DNA from: Curtobacterium sp. MCBA15_008
Lineage (GTDB): Bacteria; Actinomycetota; Actinomycetes; Actinomycetales; Microbacteriaceae
Reading direction: 5' to 3'
NCBI RefSeq assembly: GCF_001865065.1
Contig: NZ_MJGN01000056.1
Span: 949 to 64,948, forward strand
DNA length: 64,000 nucleotides
How positions within the stretch are numbered: position 1 is the first letter of the stretch; every line of letters starts with the position of its first letter. A model generated the notes under the pieces. The model ran no database searches. It worked only from the letters and a program-made list of their open reading frames with translations, and was not told the DNA's origin. Below are positions 1 through 7,725 of this stretch, piece by piece. Position numbers and translations under genes: made by a program.

Positions 1-384
1 ATCGCGCAGGGCGTCCTCACCGGCAAGTACAAGCCGGGTCAGCCCCTGCCCGAGGGGTCGCGCGCCACGGACGAGAAGGGCGGCGCCGACATGATCAAGC
101 GGTTCATGCGCGACGAGGTCCTCGAGGCGGTCCAGCGTCTGCAGCCCGTTGCCGACCAGGCCGGTCTCACGCTCGCGCAGCTCGCGATCGCGTGGACCCT
201 GCAGAACGAGAACGTCGCGAGTGCGATCGTCGGCGCCTCGCGTCCGGAGCAGGTCACCGACAACGTCAAGGCCGCCGGCGTCACGCTCGACGCCGACGCC
301 ATGCAGGCGATCGACCAGGCGCTCGGCGACATCCCGGAGCGCGACGCGTCGAAGACCGTCAGCCCGGCGTCGCGCCCCGCGTAG
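1..384 (+). CDS. Aldo/keto reductase, C-terminal part (cut by window edge)
   Basis: The frame is open from the first base and stops at TAG 382-384, giving the last 127 residues of a protein that begins outside the window. The segment carries the typical C-terminal pattern of the AKR family (K+-channel beta-subunit-like branch): an LTGKY segment near its start, then LAQLAIAWTLQN, and the IVGASRPEQVTDNVKA segment that in the family contacts the NADPH phosphate. Those enzymes are soluble NADP-dependent oxidoreductases acting on carbonyl compounds; the substrate cannot be told from this fragment. The catalytic Tyr/Lys/His lie upstream and are not visible. A tandem repeat begins one base after the stop codon. 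Confidence 0.85.
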   Translation: MAQGVLTGKYKPGQPLPEGSRATDEKGGADMIKRFMRDEVLEAVQRLQPVADQAGLTLAQLAIAWTLQNENVASAIVGASRPEQVTDNVKAAGVTLDADAMQAIDQALGDIPERDASKTVSPASRPA

Positions 385-385
385 C

Positions 386-499
386 CGCAACCCACCCCGG
401 ACAGCGCAGCCCACCCCGGACAGCGCAACCCACCCCGGACAGCGCAACCCACCCCGGACAGTGCAGCCCACCCCGGACAGCGCAACCAACCCCGGACAG
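386..499. repeat. Six tandem copies of a 19-bp unit
   Basis: Six head-to-tail units of 19 bp (consensus CGCAACCCACCCCGGACAG) start at 386, 405, 424, 443, 462 and 481 with only one to three substitutions each. They begin directly after the reductase stop codon and run into a palindrome. The unit is C-rich on the + strand and has no open function; it could be a copy-number-variable (VNTR) tract or a transcription pause/termination region. Confidence 0.9.
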
Positions 500-535
500 G
501 AGGCGCGGTGCCAGCTGGCACCGCGCCTCCAGTCC
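494..535. repeat. GGAGGCGCG-family palindrome (probable terminator)
   Basis: The core 499-530 is a perfect 32-bp palindrome (GGAGGCGCGGTGCC then AGCT then its complement); one mismatch extends it to 494-535. The same arms recur at 5671, 8542, 15654, 29900, 41811, 46863 and 58636. It lies at the 3' end of the reductase gene, as expected of a hairpin terminator or a REP-like element, but no T-tract follows. Confidence 0.8.
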
Positions 536-703
536 GTCGGGGTCCCGGCCCACTACACGACGTGGGCCGATCCTGTCGTCTGCAGTCCGCAAAGCGACGC
601 CCCTCGGCGCCCAGATGAACAGCGCGTGTCGCGCATCTGGCAGCCCCCTGGGTAAACGCGTACCCCACCCAAACCACCCCGCGAAGCCCCCCGAATCGGG
701 GGC
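536..703. other. Intergenic region upstream of the envelope cluster
   Basis: No gene is seen here. A weak inverted repeat (CCAGATG at 611-617 against CATCTGG at 634-640) is present. The promoter of the following operon should lie here but I cannot point to a convincing -35/-10 pair. Confidence 0.4.
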
Positions 704-1228
704 ATGACCTCGACCGATACCCCCGTTGTGGTGTCAGCCACCGGCTCGGTGCCAGCCGTGCGCTCCGGTGCGTTCCCACGTCTGCTGGCCCTCGCGCGCC
801 AGCTCGCGACGTTCGGCACGATCGGTGCCGTCTGCTTCGTCATCGACCTCGCTGTCTACAACCTCCTCCGCGCGACCGTGATGCCCGACGGGCCCATCGC
901 CGCGAAGATCGTCTCCGCCGTCGTCTCGACCACCGTCGCGTGGATCGGCAACCGGTTCATCACGTTCCGCGCCGAACGACAGACCGGCCGTCGGGAGACC
1001 GTACGCGAAGGGGTGCTCTTCGCGCTCACCAACCTCATCGGCCTGGGCATCGCCGCTGGCTGCCTCTTCGTCTCGCACTACCTCCTCGGGTTCACGTCCA
1101 CCCTCGCCGACAACGTCGCCGGCAACGGCGTGGGTCTCGTGCTCGGCACCGCGTTCCGGTTCGCCGCGTACAAGGCCCTCGTCTTCCGTTCCACCGACGC
1201 TCGTCGCACGAAGGAGCTCGCCGAATGA
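704..1228 (+). CDS. GtrA-family membrane protein
   Basis: 174 residues with four hydrophobic segments (about residues 32-52, 63-82, 105-127 and 137-158) and the central charged IGNRFITFRAER loop typical of the GtrA/DPMS-associated family. Such proteins are thought to help move polyprenol-linked sugars across the membrane or to anchor partner glycosyltransferases. It opens a cluster whose next gene overlaps it by 4 bp (ATGA at 1225-1228) and which ends with a polyprenol-phosphate mannose synthase at 7726. That fits a role in lipid-linked sugar supply. The exact substrate is not deducible. The start was chosen as the first ATG in frame; no strong ribosome binding site precedes it. Confidence 0.8.
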   Translation: MTSTDTPVVVSATGSVPAVRSGAFPRLLALARQLATFGTIGAVCFVIDLAVYNLLRATVMPDGPIAAKIVSAVVSTTVAWIGNRFITFRAERQTGRRETVREGVLFALTNLIGLGIAAGCLFVSHYLLGFTSTLADNVAGNGVGLVLGTAFRFAAYKALVFRSTDARRTKELAE

Positions 1229-2757
1229 CCATCTTGACCACGCTGACGGTCGCCGCAGGTCCCCTGCTGCAGCCGGGGGACCAGTCCGGCACGCCGGGGA
1301 ACGTGCCGAACCGGGGGACCACCGACGTGCCGACGGGAGGCTCGGGGCAGGGCCCGCAGGCCGCCTGGTCGCTGGGTGAGTGGGTCGGCTACTCGGCCCT
1401 CATCGCCATCTCCGTGCTCCTCACGCTGGTCGCGCTGTCGACCCTCTGGTGGATGCTGCACGCCTGGCGGTCGCGCGACGCGCTCAAGGCGACGAGCTTC
1501 AGCGACACCCCGCGTCCCGCGGCGCACCGGTTCACGCTCCTGGTGCCCGGTCGGCACGAGGAGGACGTGATGGGGCAGACGCTCGACATGCTCGCGACGC
1601 AGGACCACCCCGACTTCGAGATCATCGCGATCGTCGGCGAGGACGACCCGGGCACCGACCGCGTCGTGCGCGAGGCGGCTGCCCGGCACCCCGGCCTCAT
1701 CAAGGTCGTGGTCGACGACACGCTGCCGAAGAACAAGCCGAAGGCGATGAACCTCGCGCTGCAGTACGCGACCGGCGACGTCGTCGGGGTGTTCGACGCT
1801 GAGGACGAGGTCTACCCGCGGCTGCTGTCGCTGGTGGACTCGCGCTTCCAGGAGACCGGGGCCGACGTCGTGCAGGGCGGCGTGCAGCTGATGAACTTCA
1901 AGTCGAGCTGGTGGTCGCTGCGGAACGTCCTGGAGTACTACTTCTGGTTCCGCTCCCGCCTGCACTTCCACGCCGAGTCGAAGTTCATCCCGCTCGGCGG
2001 CAACACCGTCTTCGTGACGAAGAAGCGCCTCGACTGGTCGAACGGCTGGGACGCGCACTGCCTCGCCGAGGACTGCGAGCTCGGCGTCCGGCTGTCCGCG
2101 GACGGCGCCAAGGTCGTCGTCGCGTACAGCCCCGAGGCCGTCACCCGCGAGGAGACCCCTCCGACGTTCGCGTCCCTGCTCAAGCAGCGCACGCGGTGGA
2201 ACCAGGGCTTCCTGCAGGTCCTCGAGAAGGGGGAGTGGAAGCAGCTTCCGTCGCTGAAGCAGCGCTTCTTCGCCCGGTACCTGCTGACGATGCCGTTCAT
2301 CCAGGCGGCCACCGGCCTCCTCATCCCGCTCAGCGTCGTGATGATCCTGTTCGTGAAGGTTCCGACCGCGATCGCCCTGATCTCGTTCATCCCGCTCGCG
2401 CCGACGCTCATGCTGCTCGCAGTGGAGATCGCCGGGCTCGGCGAGTTCGGTCGGATCTACCAGGAGAAGGTCCGCGTCCGCGACTACGTGAAGCTCGTCC
2501 TCGGCCTGGTGCCGTACCAGGTGTTCCTCGCCGCGGCGGCCGTCCGTGCCGTCGTCCGGCACGCCCGCAAGCAGAACGGCTGGGAGAAGACGGAGCACAC
2601 CGGGCAGCACCGCACCGCGGCGCAGCAGCCCGAGGTCGTGGGATTCCCGTCCGCCGTGACCAACCCCGAGCCGGCACTGGCCGGCGCCGGCACCACCTCC
2701 AGCGCCCGTGAGACCACGACCGCCCGTGAGACGACCACCGCCGGAGGCCCCCGATGA
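1225..2757 (+). CDS. Processive family 2 glycosyltransferase (cellulose/hyaluronan-synthase-like)
   Basis: 510 residues. After a membrane segment near residues 56-78 comes a GT-A domain with the motifs of processive inverting GT2 enzymes: KNKPKAMNLAL, DAEDE at 191-195 (UDP-sugar/metal binding), a GGN motif, ED at 282-283 (catalytic base), and Q321-x-x-R-W325, the QxxRW signature of chain-elongating synthases. Hydrophobic segments follow (about 350-420 and 435-460), then a polar Thr/Ala-rich tail. It probably polymerises a beta-linked polysaccharide at the membrane. I see no PilZ domain, so c-di-GMP control is not evident. The ATG overlaps the GtrA stop by 4 bp; an in-frame upstream extension is possible but would overlap GtrA entirely. 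The nearby GH8 gene makes a cellulose-like product attractive but unproven. Confidence 0.85.
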   Translation: MTILTTLTVAAGPLLQPGDQSGTPGNVPNRGTTDVPTGGSGQGPQAAWSLGEWVGYSALIAISVLLTLVALSTLWWMLHAWRSRDALKATSFSDTPRPAAHRFTLLVPGRHEEDVMGQTLDMLATQDHPDFEIIAIVGEDDPGTDRVVREAAARHPGLIKVVVDDTLPKNKPKAMNLALQYATGDVVGVFDAEDEVYPRLLSLVDSRFQETGADVVQGGVQLMNFKSSWWSLRNVLEYYFWFRSRLHFHAESKFIPLGGNTVFVTKKRLDWSNGWDAHCLAEDCELGVRLSADGAKVVVAYSPEAVTREETPPTFASLLKQRTRWNQGFLQVLEKGEWKQLPSLKQRFFARYLLTMPFIQAATGLLIPLSVVMILFVKVPTAIALISFIPLAPTLMLLAVEIAGLGEFGRIYQEKVRVRDYVKLVLGLVPYQVFLAAAAVRAVVRHARKQNGWEKTEHTGQHRTAAQQPEVVGFPSAVTNPEPALAGAGTTSSARETTTARETTTAGGPR

Positions 2758-4739
2758 CCGCCAGCATGACGAACACGACCGGCATCCCGATCCGCGGTGC
2801 CCGCCCCGCCACCGGCGTCCGCGCCTGGTTCCAGGTGCACGCGAGGAGCCTGGCGTGGGTCCTGCCCGTCGTCGCGATCGCGGCGCTCGTGCAGGCCTGG
2901 AACATGGGCGGCACCCCGCAGCGCATCGACGACGAGGGCACGTACACCGCGCAGGCGTGGGCGATCACGCACCTCGGCGAGCTCACCCACTACACGTACT
3001 GGTACGACCACCCGCCGCTCGGTTGGATCCAGATCGCCGGCTACACCTCGCTGACCGGGGCGTTCGCGCGCTACCCCTTCGCCGTCGAGGCAGCCCGCGA
3101 GGCCATGGTGTTCTTCGCCGCCGTCTCGGCCGTCCTGGTGTTCGTCCTCGGTCGCCGGCTCGGGATGTCCCGTCCGGCCAGCGCCGTCGCCGTGCTGGTG
3201 TTCGGGCTGTCGCCGCTCGCGCTGCAGTACCACCGCACCGTCTACATCGACAACGTCGCGACGCCGTGGCTCCTCGCCGCGTTCGTCCTCGTGCTCAGCC
3301 GCCGGCAGCAGCTCGCCGGCTTCGTCGGGGCCGCGGCGTGCCTGGGGATCGCCGTGCTCAGCAAGGAGACGTACCTGCTGGCGCTGCCGTTCCTCATCTG
3401 GATGGCGGTCCGCCGGGCCGACCCGAGCACCCGTCGGTACACGCTGAGCGTCGCCGGGGCGGTCCTCGCCGTGATCGGTGGCGGGTACATCCTGCTCGCC
3501 GCGGTGAAGGGCGAGCTCCTGCCGAGTGCCGGCAAGGTCAGCCTGCTCGAGGGCATCACCTACCAGCTCGGCAGCCGGCAGGCCAGTGGGTCGCTCTTCA
3601 CCGGCGGCAGCCTGGCGAACGAGGCGGCGGCCCAGTGGTGGGCGCTCGACCCGGTCTTCATCGTGCTCGGTTCCGCGGCGGCCGTCGTGGGGCTGTTCCT
3701 GCGCCGGGTCCGGCCGATCGCCGCGATGCTCGTCTTCCTGCTCCTGTTCATGTTCCGGCCGAACGGGTACCTGCCGGTGCCGTACGTCATCGTGCTCGTG
3801 CCCCTGGGGGCCATCCTCGTGGCGTTCGTCGCCGAGCGGGCCGTGCTCGCCGTGACCGGCCGGACCGCGTTCCGTGCCCGGAACCGCGTCCGCGGGGCGT
3901 CGCGTCGGGTGCTCGGCGGGACGTGGGCGCTCGTCACCGCCGCCGCGCTCGTGGCCGCCGTGCCGCTGTGGGGCTCGCAGCTCCGCGGGTTCCTCGTGAC
4001 CGACCTCGACCAGCCGATGGCGCAGGCGCAGAACTGGATCGGCGACAACGTCGACAAGCGCTCCCGGATGCTCGTCGACGACGCCATGTGGGTCGACCTC
4101 GTGAACGACGGCTTCGCCCGCGACAACGTGGTCTGGTACTACAAGCTCGACACCGACGGAGCCGTCGAGCGCCAGTCGCCGAACGGTTGGAAGGACTCCG
4201 ACTACGTCGTGACGACCGACTCGATGCGGACCGGCGGGAACTCGTCGTCGGACGTCCGTCAGGCGATCGAGAACTCCACGGTCGTCGCGTCCTTCGGCAC
4301 CGGCGACCAGCAGGTCGACGTCCGGCAGATCAACTCCGAGGGGCAGACGGCCGCGCGACAGGCCATCGACCGGGCGGCGGACCAGCGGAAGACGCTCGGC
4401 ACGCAGCTCGCCGACAACCCGGCGCTCGAGGCGGACGCCGGCACACGGTCGCAGTTCCGCGCCGGGCAGGTGGACTCGCGGGCGATGATCGCGCTCGGGC
4501 AGGTCCTCGCCGACCGCTCGGTCCGCGTCGACCGGTTCACCCCGCTCACCGGCGAGGACGGCCAGACGTTCCGCCGCCTCGTGGTGCACACGTCGAGCGC
4601 CGAGGCCGCGACGCGCACCGAGGCCACCCTCGACGCCGTGTCCAGCGCGCTCCGACCGGCTTCGGTCGAGCGTGACGGCACCACCCTGACGGTCGTCTTC
4701 CCGACGACCGACCCGACGACCACCGCGCTGGACTCGTGA
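2754..4739 (+). CDS. GT39/ArnT-like membrane glycosyltransferase
   Basis: 661 residues. The first half has about ten hydrophobic segments and the first periplasmic loop carries DDEG at 59-62 followed by the DHPPLGWI motif, matching the GT39/ArnT/PMT superfamily, which transfers sugar from a polyprenol-phosphate donor. Residues from about 415 onward form a long extracytoplasmic domain without recognised motifs. The polyprenol-phosphate mannose synthase at 7726 could supply its donor. The start ATG overlaps the GT2 stop by 4 bp, so translation is coupled. Acceptor (protein, teichoic acid or glycan) is unknown. Confidence 0.8.
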   Translation: MTASMTNTTGIPIRGARPATGVRAWFQVHARSLAWVLPVVAIAALVQAWNMGGTPQRIDDEGTYTAQAWAITHLGELTHYTYWYDHPPLGWIQIAGYTSLTGAFARYPFAVEAAREAMVFFAAVSAVLVFVLGRRLGMSRPASAVAVLVFGLSPLALQYHRTVYIDNVATPWLLAAFVLVLSRRQQLAGFVGAAACLGIAVLSKETYLLALPFLIWMAVRRADPSTRRYTLSVAGAVLAVIGGGYILLAAVKGELLPSAGKVSLLEGITYQLGSRQASGSLFTGGSLANEAAAQWWALDPVFIVLGSAAAVVGLFLRRVRPIAAMLVFLLLFMFRPNGYLPVPYVIVLVPLGAILVAFVAERAVLAVTGRTAFRARNRVRGASRRVLGGTWALVTAAALVAAVPLWGSQLRGFLVTDLDQPMAQAQNWIGDNVDKRSRMLVDDAMWVDLVNDGFARDNVVWYYKLDTDGAVERQSPNGWKDSDYVVTTDSMRTGGNSSSDVRQAIENSTVVASFGTGDQQVDVRQINSEGQTAARQAIDRAADQRKTLGTQLADNPALEADAGTRSQFRAGQVDSRAMIALGQVLADRSVRVDRFTPLTGEDGQTFRRLVVHTSSAEAATRTEATLDAVSSALRPASVERDGTTLTVVFPTTDPTTTALDS

Positions 4740-4810
4740 GCCGCTCGACCACGGGCGAGCGTCCCGCAGCACGCCGCACCAGTACCGCACCGACCCGAAG
4801 GAGCAGCACC

Positions 4811-5650
4811 ATGACCGCATCTGCACGCACCTCCACACGCCACACCTCGCGACGTCGCACCGCCGCCGTCGGCGCCCTCGGCGCAGCGCTCGTCGCCGCC
4901 ACCGTCGGCCTCGCCGCCCCGCAGTCCGCGAGCGCCGCGACCGACGACGGGTGGCTCCGCGTCGGGCACCTGTCCCCGGACACGAAGAGCGTCGACGTCG
5001 AGCTGTCGAGCCTGTCCGGCGGCAAGACGATCTTCGAGCTCGACGACGTCACGTACGGCCAGGTGAGCAAGTACACCGAGCTCGCCGCCGGCACCTACGT
5101 CCTGTCGATGCGCGCCTCCGACGCCCCCGACTCGACGCCGGTGGTTTCCACCGACGTCACGGTGCAGGGCGGCGACGCGAGCACCGTCGTCGCGTACGGC
5201 AAGAACACGGACCTCAAGACCGCGGCGTACACCGACGACCTCCAGCAGCCGGGTGACGGCAAGTCGAAGCTCCGGCTCGTGCAGGCCGCGACCACCGCGA
5301 AGAAGGTGGACGTGTCGACGTCGGACGGCACCGCGATCGCCTCGGACGCCGCGTTCGGCACCGCGACGAAGTACGCCACGGTCGGGTCCGGCAAGTGGGA
5401 CCTCGACATCTCCGGTGGCGGGCAGCAGGGAAGCGCCCAGGTCGACCTTGCCGGCAACACCGTCTCCACGCTCTTCGTGCTCGACGACAGCAAGGGCGAC
5501 CTGACGATCGTCCCCGTCACCGACGCGGCCGCCACGGCGGCGACGCCCACGGGTGGCGTCCAGACGGGAGGCGGCGGCACCGCCGCCGACCGCGCCGACA
5601 CCGACTCGCTCCACGCGGCCATCCGGTCGATCCGCGCGCTCTTCTCCTGA
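4811..5650 (+). CDS. Secreted DUF4397 protein
   Basis: 279 residues. A twin-Arg/Lys-free but Arg-rich start is followed by a hydrophobic stretch and AxA cleavage motif (SASA near residue 43), i.e. a Sec-type signal peptide. The body contains two beta-rich repeats opening with LRVGHLSPDTKSVDVEL and KLRLVQAATTAKKVDV, the hallmark of DUF4397. The C-terminus carries PTGGVQTGGGGTA and a short amphipathic helix. I chose ATG 4811 because an AAGGAG box lies just upstream; a GTG at 4736 would add a run of low-complexity sequence. A sortase gene two positions downstream suggests cell-wall attachment, although no classical LPxTG plus membrane anchor is present. Function is not known. Confidence 0.75.
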   Translation: MTASARTSTRHTSRRRTAAVGALGAALVAATVGLAAPQSASAATDDGWLRVGHLSPDTKSVDVELSSLSGGKTIFELDDVTYGQVSKYTELAAGTYVLSMRASDAPDSTPVVSTDVTVQGGDASTVVAYGKNTDLKTAAYTDDLQQPGDGKSKLRLVQAATTAKKVDVSTSDGTAIASDAAFGTATKYATVGSGKWDLDISGGGQQGSAQVDLAGNTVSTLFVLDDSKGDLTIVPVTDAAATAATPTGGVQTGGGGTAADRADTDSLHAAIRSIRALFS

Positions 5651-5670
5651 TCCGGACGTCCGTCCCCTGG

Positions 5671-5734
5671 TCCGGACTGGAGGCGCGGTTCACCGCAGCC
5701 GATCCGCTCACGTGATCCGCGCCTCCAGTCCGGA
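5671..5734. repeat. GGAGGCGCG-family inverted repeat between DUF4397 and GH8 genes
   Basis: 18-bp perfect arms (TCCGGACTGGAGGCGCGG at 5671-5688; complement at 5717-5734) flank a 28-nt loop. It sits 20 bp after the DUF4397 stop and 30 bp before the GH8 start, so it may attenuate transcription between the two halves of the cluster. Confidence 0.8.
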
Positions 5735-5764
5735 GCCCCTCCCACCAGCAGAAAGCAGGCCAGC

Positions 5765-6922
5765 ATGACCCGCAGGAACTGGATCCCCATCACCGCCGTG
5801 GCGGTGGCCGCGGTCCTGGTCGCCGGCGGCATCGCCGTCGCGGCCGTGCACCCGTGGTCGGCCTCCGCCCCGGACGCCGGTGGCGCGTCGACGCCCACGT
5901 CGACCACCGCGCCGGACGGCACGCGTTCCGCCGCGCAGCTGCGCACCGACTTCCTCGACCGCTACGTCCGCGACGGCCGGGTCGTCCGCACCGACCAGGG
6001 CGGCGACACCGTCAGCGAGGGACAGGCCTACGGGCTCCTCATCGCGTACGCCGCCGGCGACCGGGAGCGCTTCGGCGAGATCTGGTCGTGGACGAAGCGG
6101 CACATGCTCACGGACGACTCGCTGCTGGCGTGGCGCTGGACGACGGACGGCGGGGTCGCCGACGAGCAGCCCGCCAGCGACGCCGACCTCGACGCGGCAC
6201 GGGCGCTGGTGCTCGCCGGGTCGGCCTGGGGCGACGACCGCTACACGACGGCTGGCAAGACGATGGCCGCGGCGGTACTCGACCACGAGACCGCGACGAC
6301 GGACCTCGGGCGGATCCTGCTGCCCGGACCGTGGGCCGACTCGGAGCCGTACCGCTACGACTCCTCGTACGCGTCGCCTGCCGCGTTCCGGGTGCTCGCG
6401 AAGGCCACCGGCGACGAGCGGTGGACGGAGCTCGAACGGGGCTCCAGCGCGGTGACCGCCGCGGTCCTCGACGAGACCGACCTGCCCAGCGACTGGTCGC
6501 AGGTGCACGCCGACGGCAGCGTCGACCCGATGTCCGCCACCGGCGGCGACGGCCGCGTGCTGTACGGCTACGACGCGATGCGGATGCCGCTCCGGTACGC
6601 CGAGGCGTGCAGCGCCTCGGACCGGACGCTCGCGGCGTCGATCGCTCCGACGCTCCGTCGGACGACGCAGCTCGCGGCGCAGCTCGACCTCGGCGGGACC
6701 GCCGTCACCGGGGACCGCAGTGCCCTGGCCTACACGGCTCGTGCGGCGGCGGAGCACGCGGCCGGTTCGACCGGCGCGGCGACGAAGGACCTGGAGCGCG
6801 CAGACCGCACCGCGGCGACGACCCCGACGTACTACGGCGACGCGTGGGCGGCGCTCGGTACGACGATGCTGACGTCGGACGTGCTCGGCGGTTGCGCGTC
6901 CGCGGCGGGAGGCGCGTCGTGA
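5765..6922 (+). CDS. Secreted or membrane-anchored glycoside hydrolase family 8
   Basis: 385 residues. An N-terminal hydrophobic helix (about residues 6-28) could be a signal peptide or anchor. The catalytic domain shows the GH8 signatures: VSEGQAYGLL with the presumed acid Glu85, DADLDAA at 139-145 holding the second conserved Asp, and later YDAMRMPLRYA, the region that contains the family's base Asp. GH8 enzymes cut beta-1,4-glucans or chitosan; the bacterial cellulose-synthesis protein BcsZ belongs here. Next to a BcsA-like synthase it may edit or release the polymer made by the cluster. AGAAAGCAGG precedes the ATG as a weak ribosome site. The stop overlaps the sortase start (GTGA). Confidence 0.85.
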   Translation: MTRRNWIPITAVAVAAVLVAGGIAVAAVHPWSASAPDAGGASTPTSTTAPDGTRSAAQLRTDFLDRYVRDGRVVRTDQGGDTVSEGQAYGLLIAYAAGDRERFGEIWSWTKRHMLTDDSLLAWRWTTDGGVADEQPASDADLDAARALVLAGSAWGDDRYTTAGKTMAAAVLDHETATTDLGRILLPGPWADSEPYRYDSSYASPAAFRVLAKATGDERWTELERGSSAVTAAVLDETDLPSDWSQVHADGSVDPMSATGGDGRVLYGYDAMRMPLRYAEACSASDRTLAASIAPTLRRTTQLAAQLDLGGTAVTGDRSALAYTARAAAEHAAGSTGAATKDLERADRTAATTPTYYGDAWAALGTTMLTSDVLGGCASAAGGAS

Positions 6923-7680
6923 GCGGCGGGCTCGGCCGCGGTCGGCGCCGGGCGGGCCCCGAGTCTCGGTCTGCGCGTCGGATCGCGGGCTCCGCGCCGC
7001 GAGGGACGTCGCTCAGGGCGAGACTCGGGCGGCGGTGGGTCGTGATCGCGGCGGGGGCGGCGGTGCTCGTCGCCGGGGGTGCGGTCAGCGCGGTCGCCGT
7101 CGCGGCCGGGAACGGGGACGCGCGGAGTGTCTCCAGCGGGCCGAGCAGCTCGCGACCGTCGGACTCTGGGTCGACCGCGGCCGACCGCGACATCGCGGGG
7201 TTCCAGGACCCGGCGGCACCCGCGCCGGCGTCGGACGCCACGCCGACCCGCGTGACCATCCCCGCGATCGGGGTCTCGTCCTCGCTCGAAGACCTCCACC
7301 GCGGAGCCGCCGGTGAACTCGACCCGCCGAAGGGGTGGGACGACGCCGGCTGGTTCAGCGACGGCATCGTGCCGGGGCAGGTCGGCCCCGCCGTCATCGC
7401 CGGGCACGTCGACAGCCCCACCGCCGCAGCCGTGTTCTTCCGGCTCGACGAACTCGTCCCCGGCGACGAGATCCACGTCGCCATGTCCGACGGCACCACC
7501 CGCACCTTCACGGTGGACCGGTCGGAGCGGGCCGCGAAGTCGGCGTTCCCCACGAGCGACGTCTACGGCACCGCACCCACACCGCAACTCCGGCTGATCA
7601 CCTGCGACGGCACGTTCGACACCGCCACCGGGCACTACACGGACAATCTGATCGTGTTCGCAGAGCTCTCGGCGGAGTGA
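6919..7680 (+). CDS. Class F-like sortase
   Basis: 253 residues, GTG start overlapping the GH8 stop by 4 bp. The order is: a basic cytoplasmic N-terminus, one membrane segment (about 36-56), a Ser/Pro linker, then a sortase beta-barrel with VIAGHVDS (His163) and LITCDGTFD (Cys229). The position after the cysteine where many sortases place their catalytic Arg reads GHYTDN here, with Thr241; Arg may come from elsewhere, so activity is likely but not assured. Sortases covalently attach secreted proteins to cell wall or join pilins. The neighbouring DUF4397 protein is the obvious candidate substrate. The cytoplasmic N-terminus is partly encoded by a dispersed 72-bp element (6958-7029). Confidence 0.8.
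   Translation: MSGGLGRGRRRAGPESRSARRIAGSAPRGTSLRARLGRRWVVIAAGAAVLVAGGAVSAVAVAAGNGDARSVSSGPSSSRPSDSGSTAADRDIAGFQDPAAPAPASDATPTRVTIPAIGVSSSLEDLHRGAAGELDPPKGWDDAGWFSDGIVPGQVGPAVIAGHVDSPTAAAVFFRLDELVPGDEIHVAMSDGTTRTFTVDRSERAAKSAFPTSDVYGTAPTPQLRLITCDGTFDTATGHYTDNLIVFAELSAE
6958..7029. repeat. 72-bp inverted-repeat element, copy 1 (inside the sortase gene)
   Basis: Terminal 11-bp inverted repeats (CCCGAGTCTCG / CGAGACTCGGG) delimit exactly 72 bp. A second 72-bp copy with matching ends and the internal CGCTCAGG segment lies at 19888-19959. This copy is translated into the sortase's cytoplasmic N-terminus. Confidence 0.75.
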
Positions 7681-7725
7681 CGCAGCCGACGACCGATATC
7701 TTCGATGTCAAGCGCAAGGAGCACC

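Noticed and set aside
386-499. CRISPR or iteron-type origin
   Set aside because: Units are contiguous with no spacers, and there is no replication gene nearby.
940-2757. Upstream extension of the GT2 frame by 95 codons
   Set aside because: It would overlap the GtrA gene completely, reads as Arg-rich shadow sequence, and the ATGA overlap at 1225 is a much better start.
2484-4838. 784-residue open frame on the minus strand opposite GT39
   Set aside because: Translation is low-complexity Arg/Gly/Asp/Val-rich antisense shadow; the + strand GT39 has clear family motifs.
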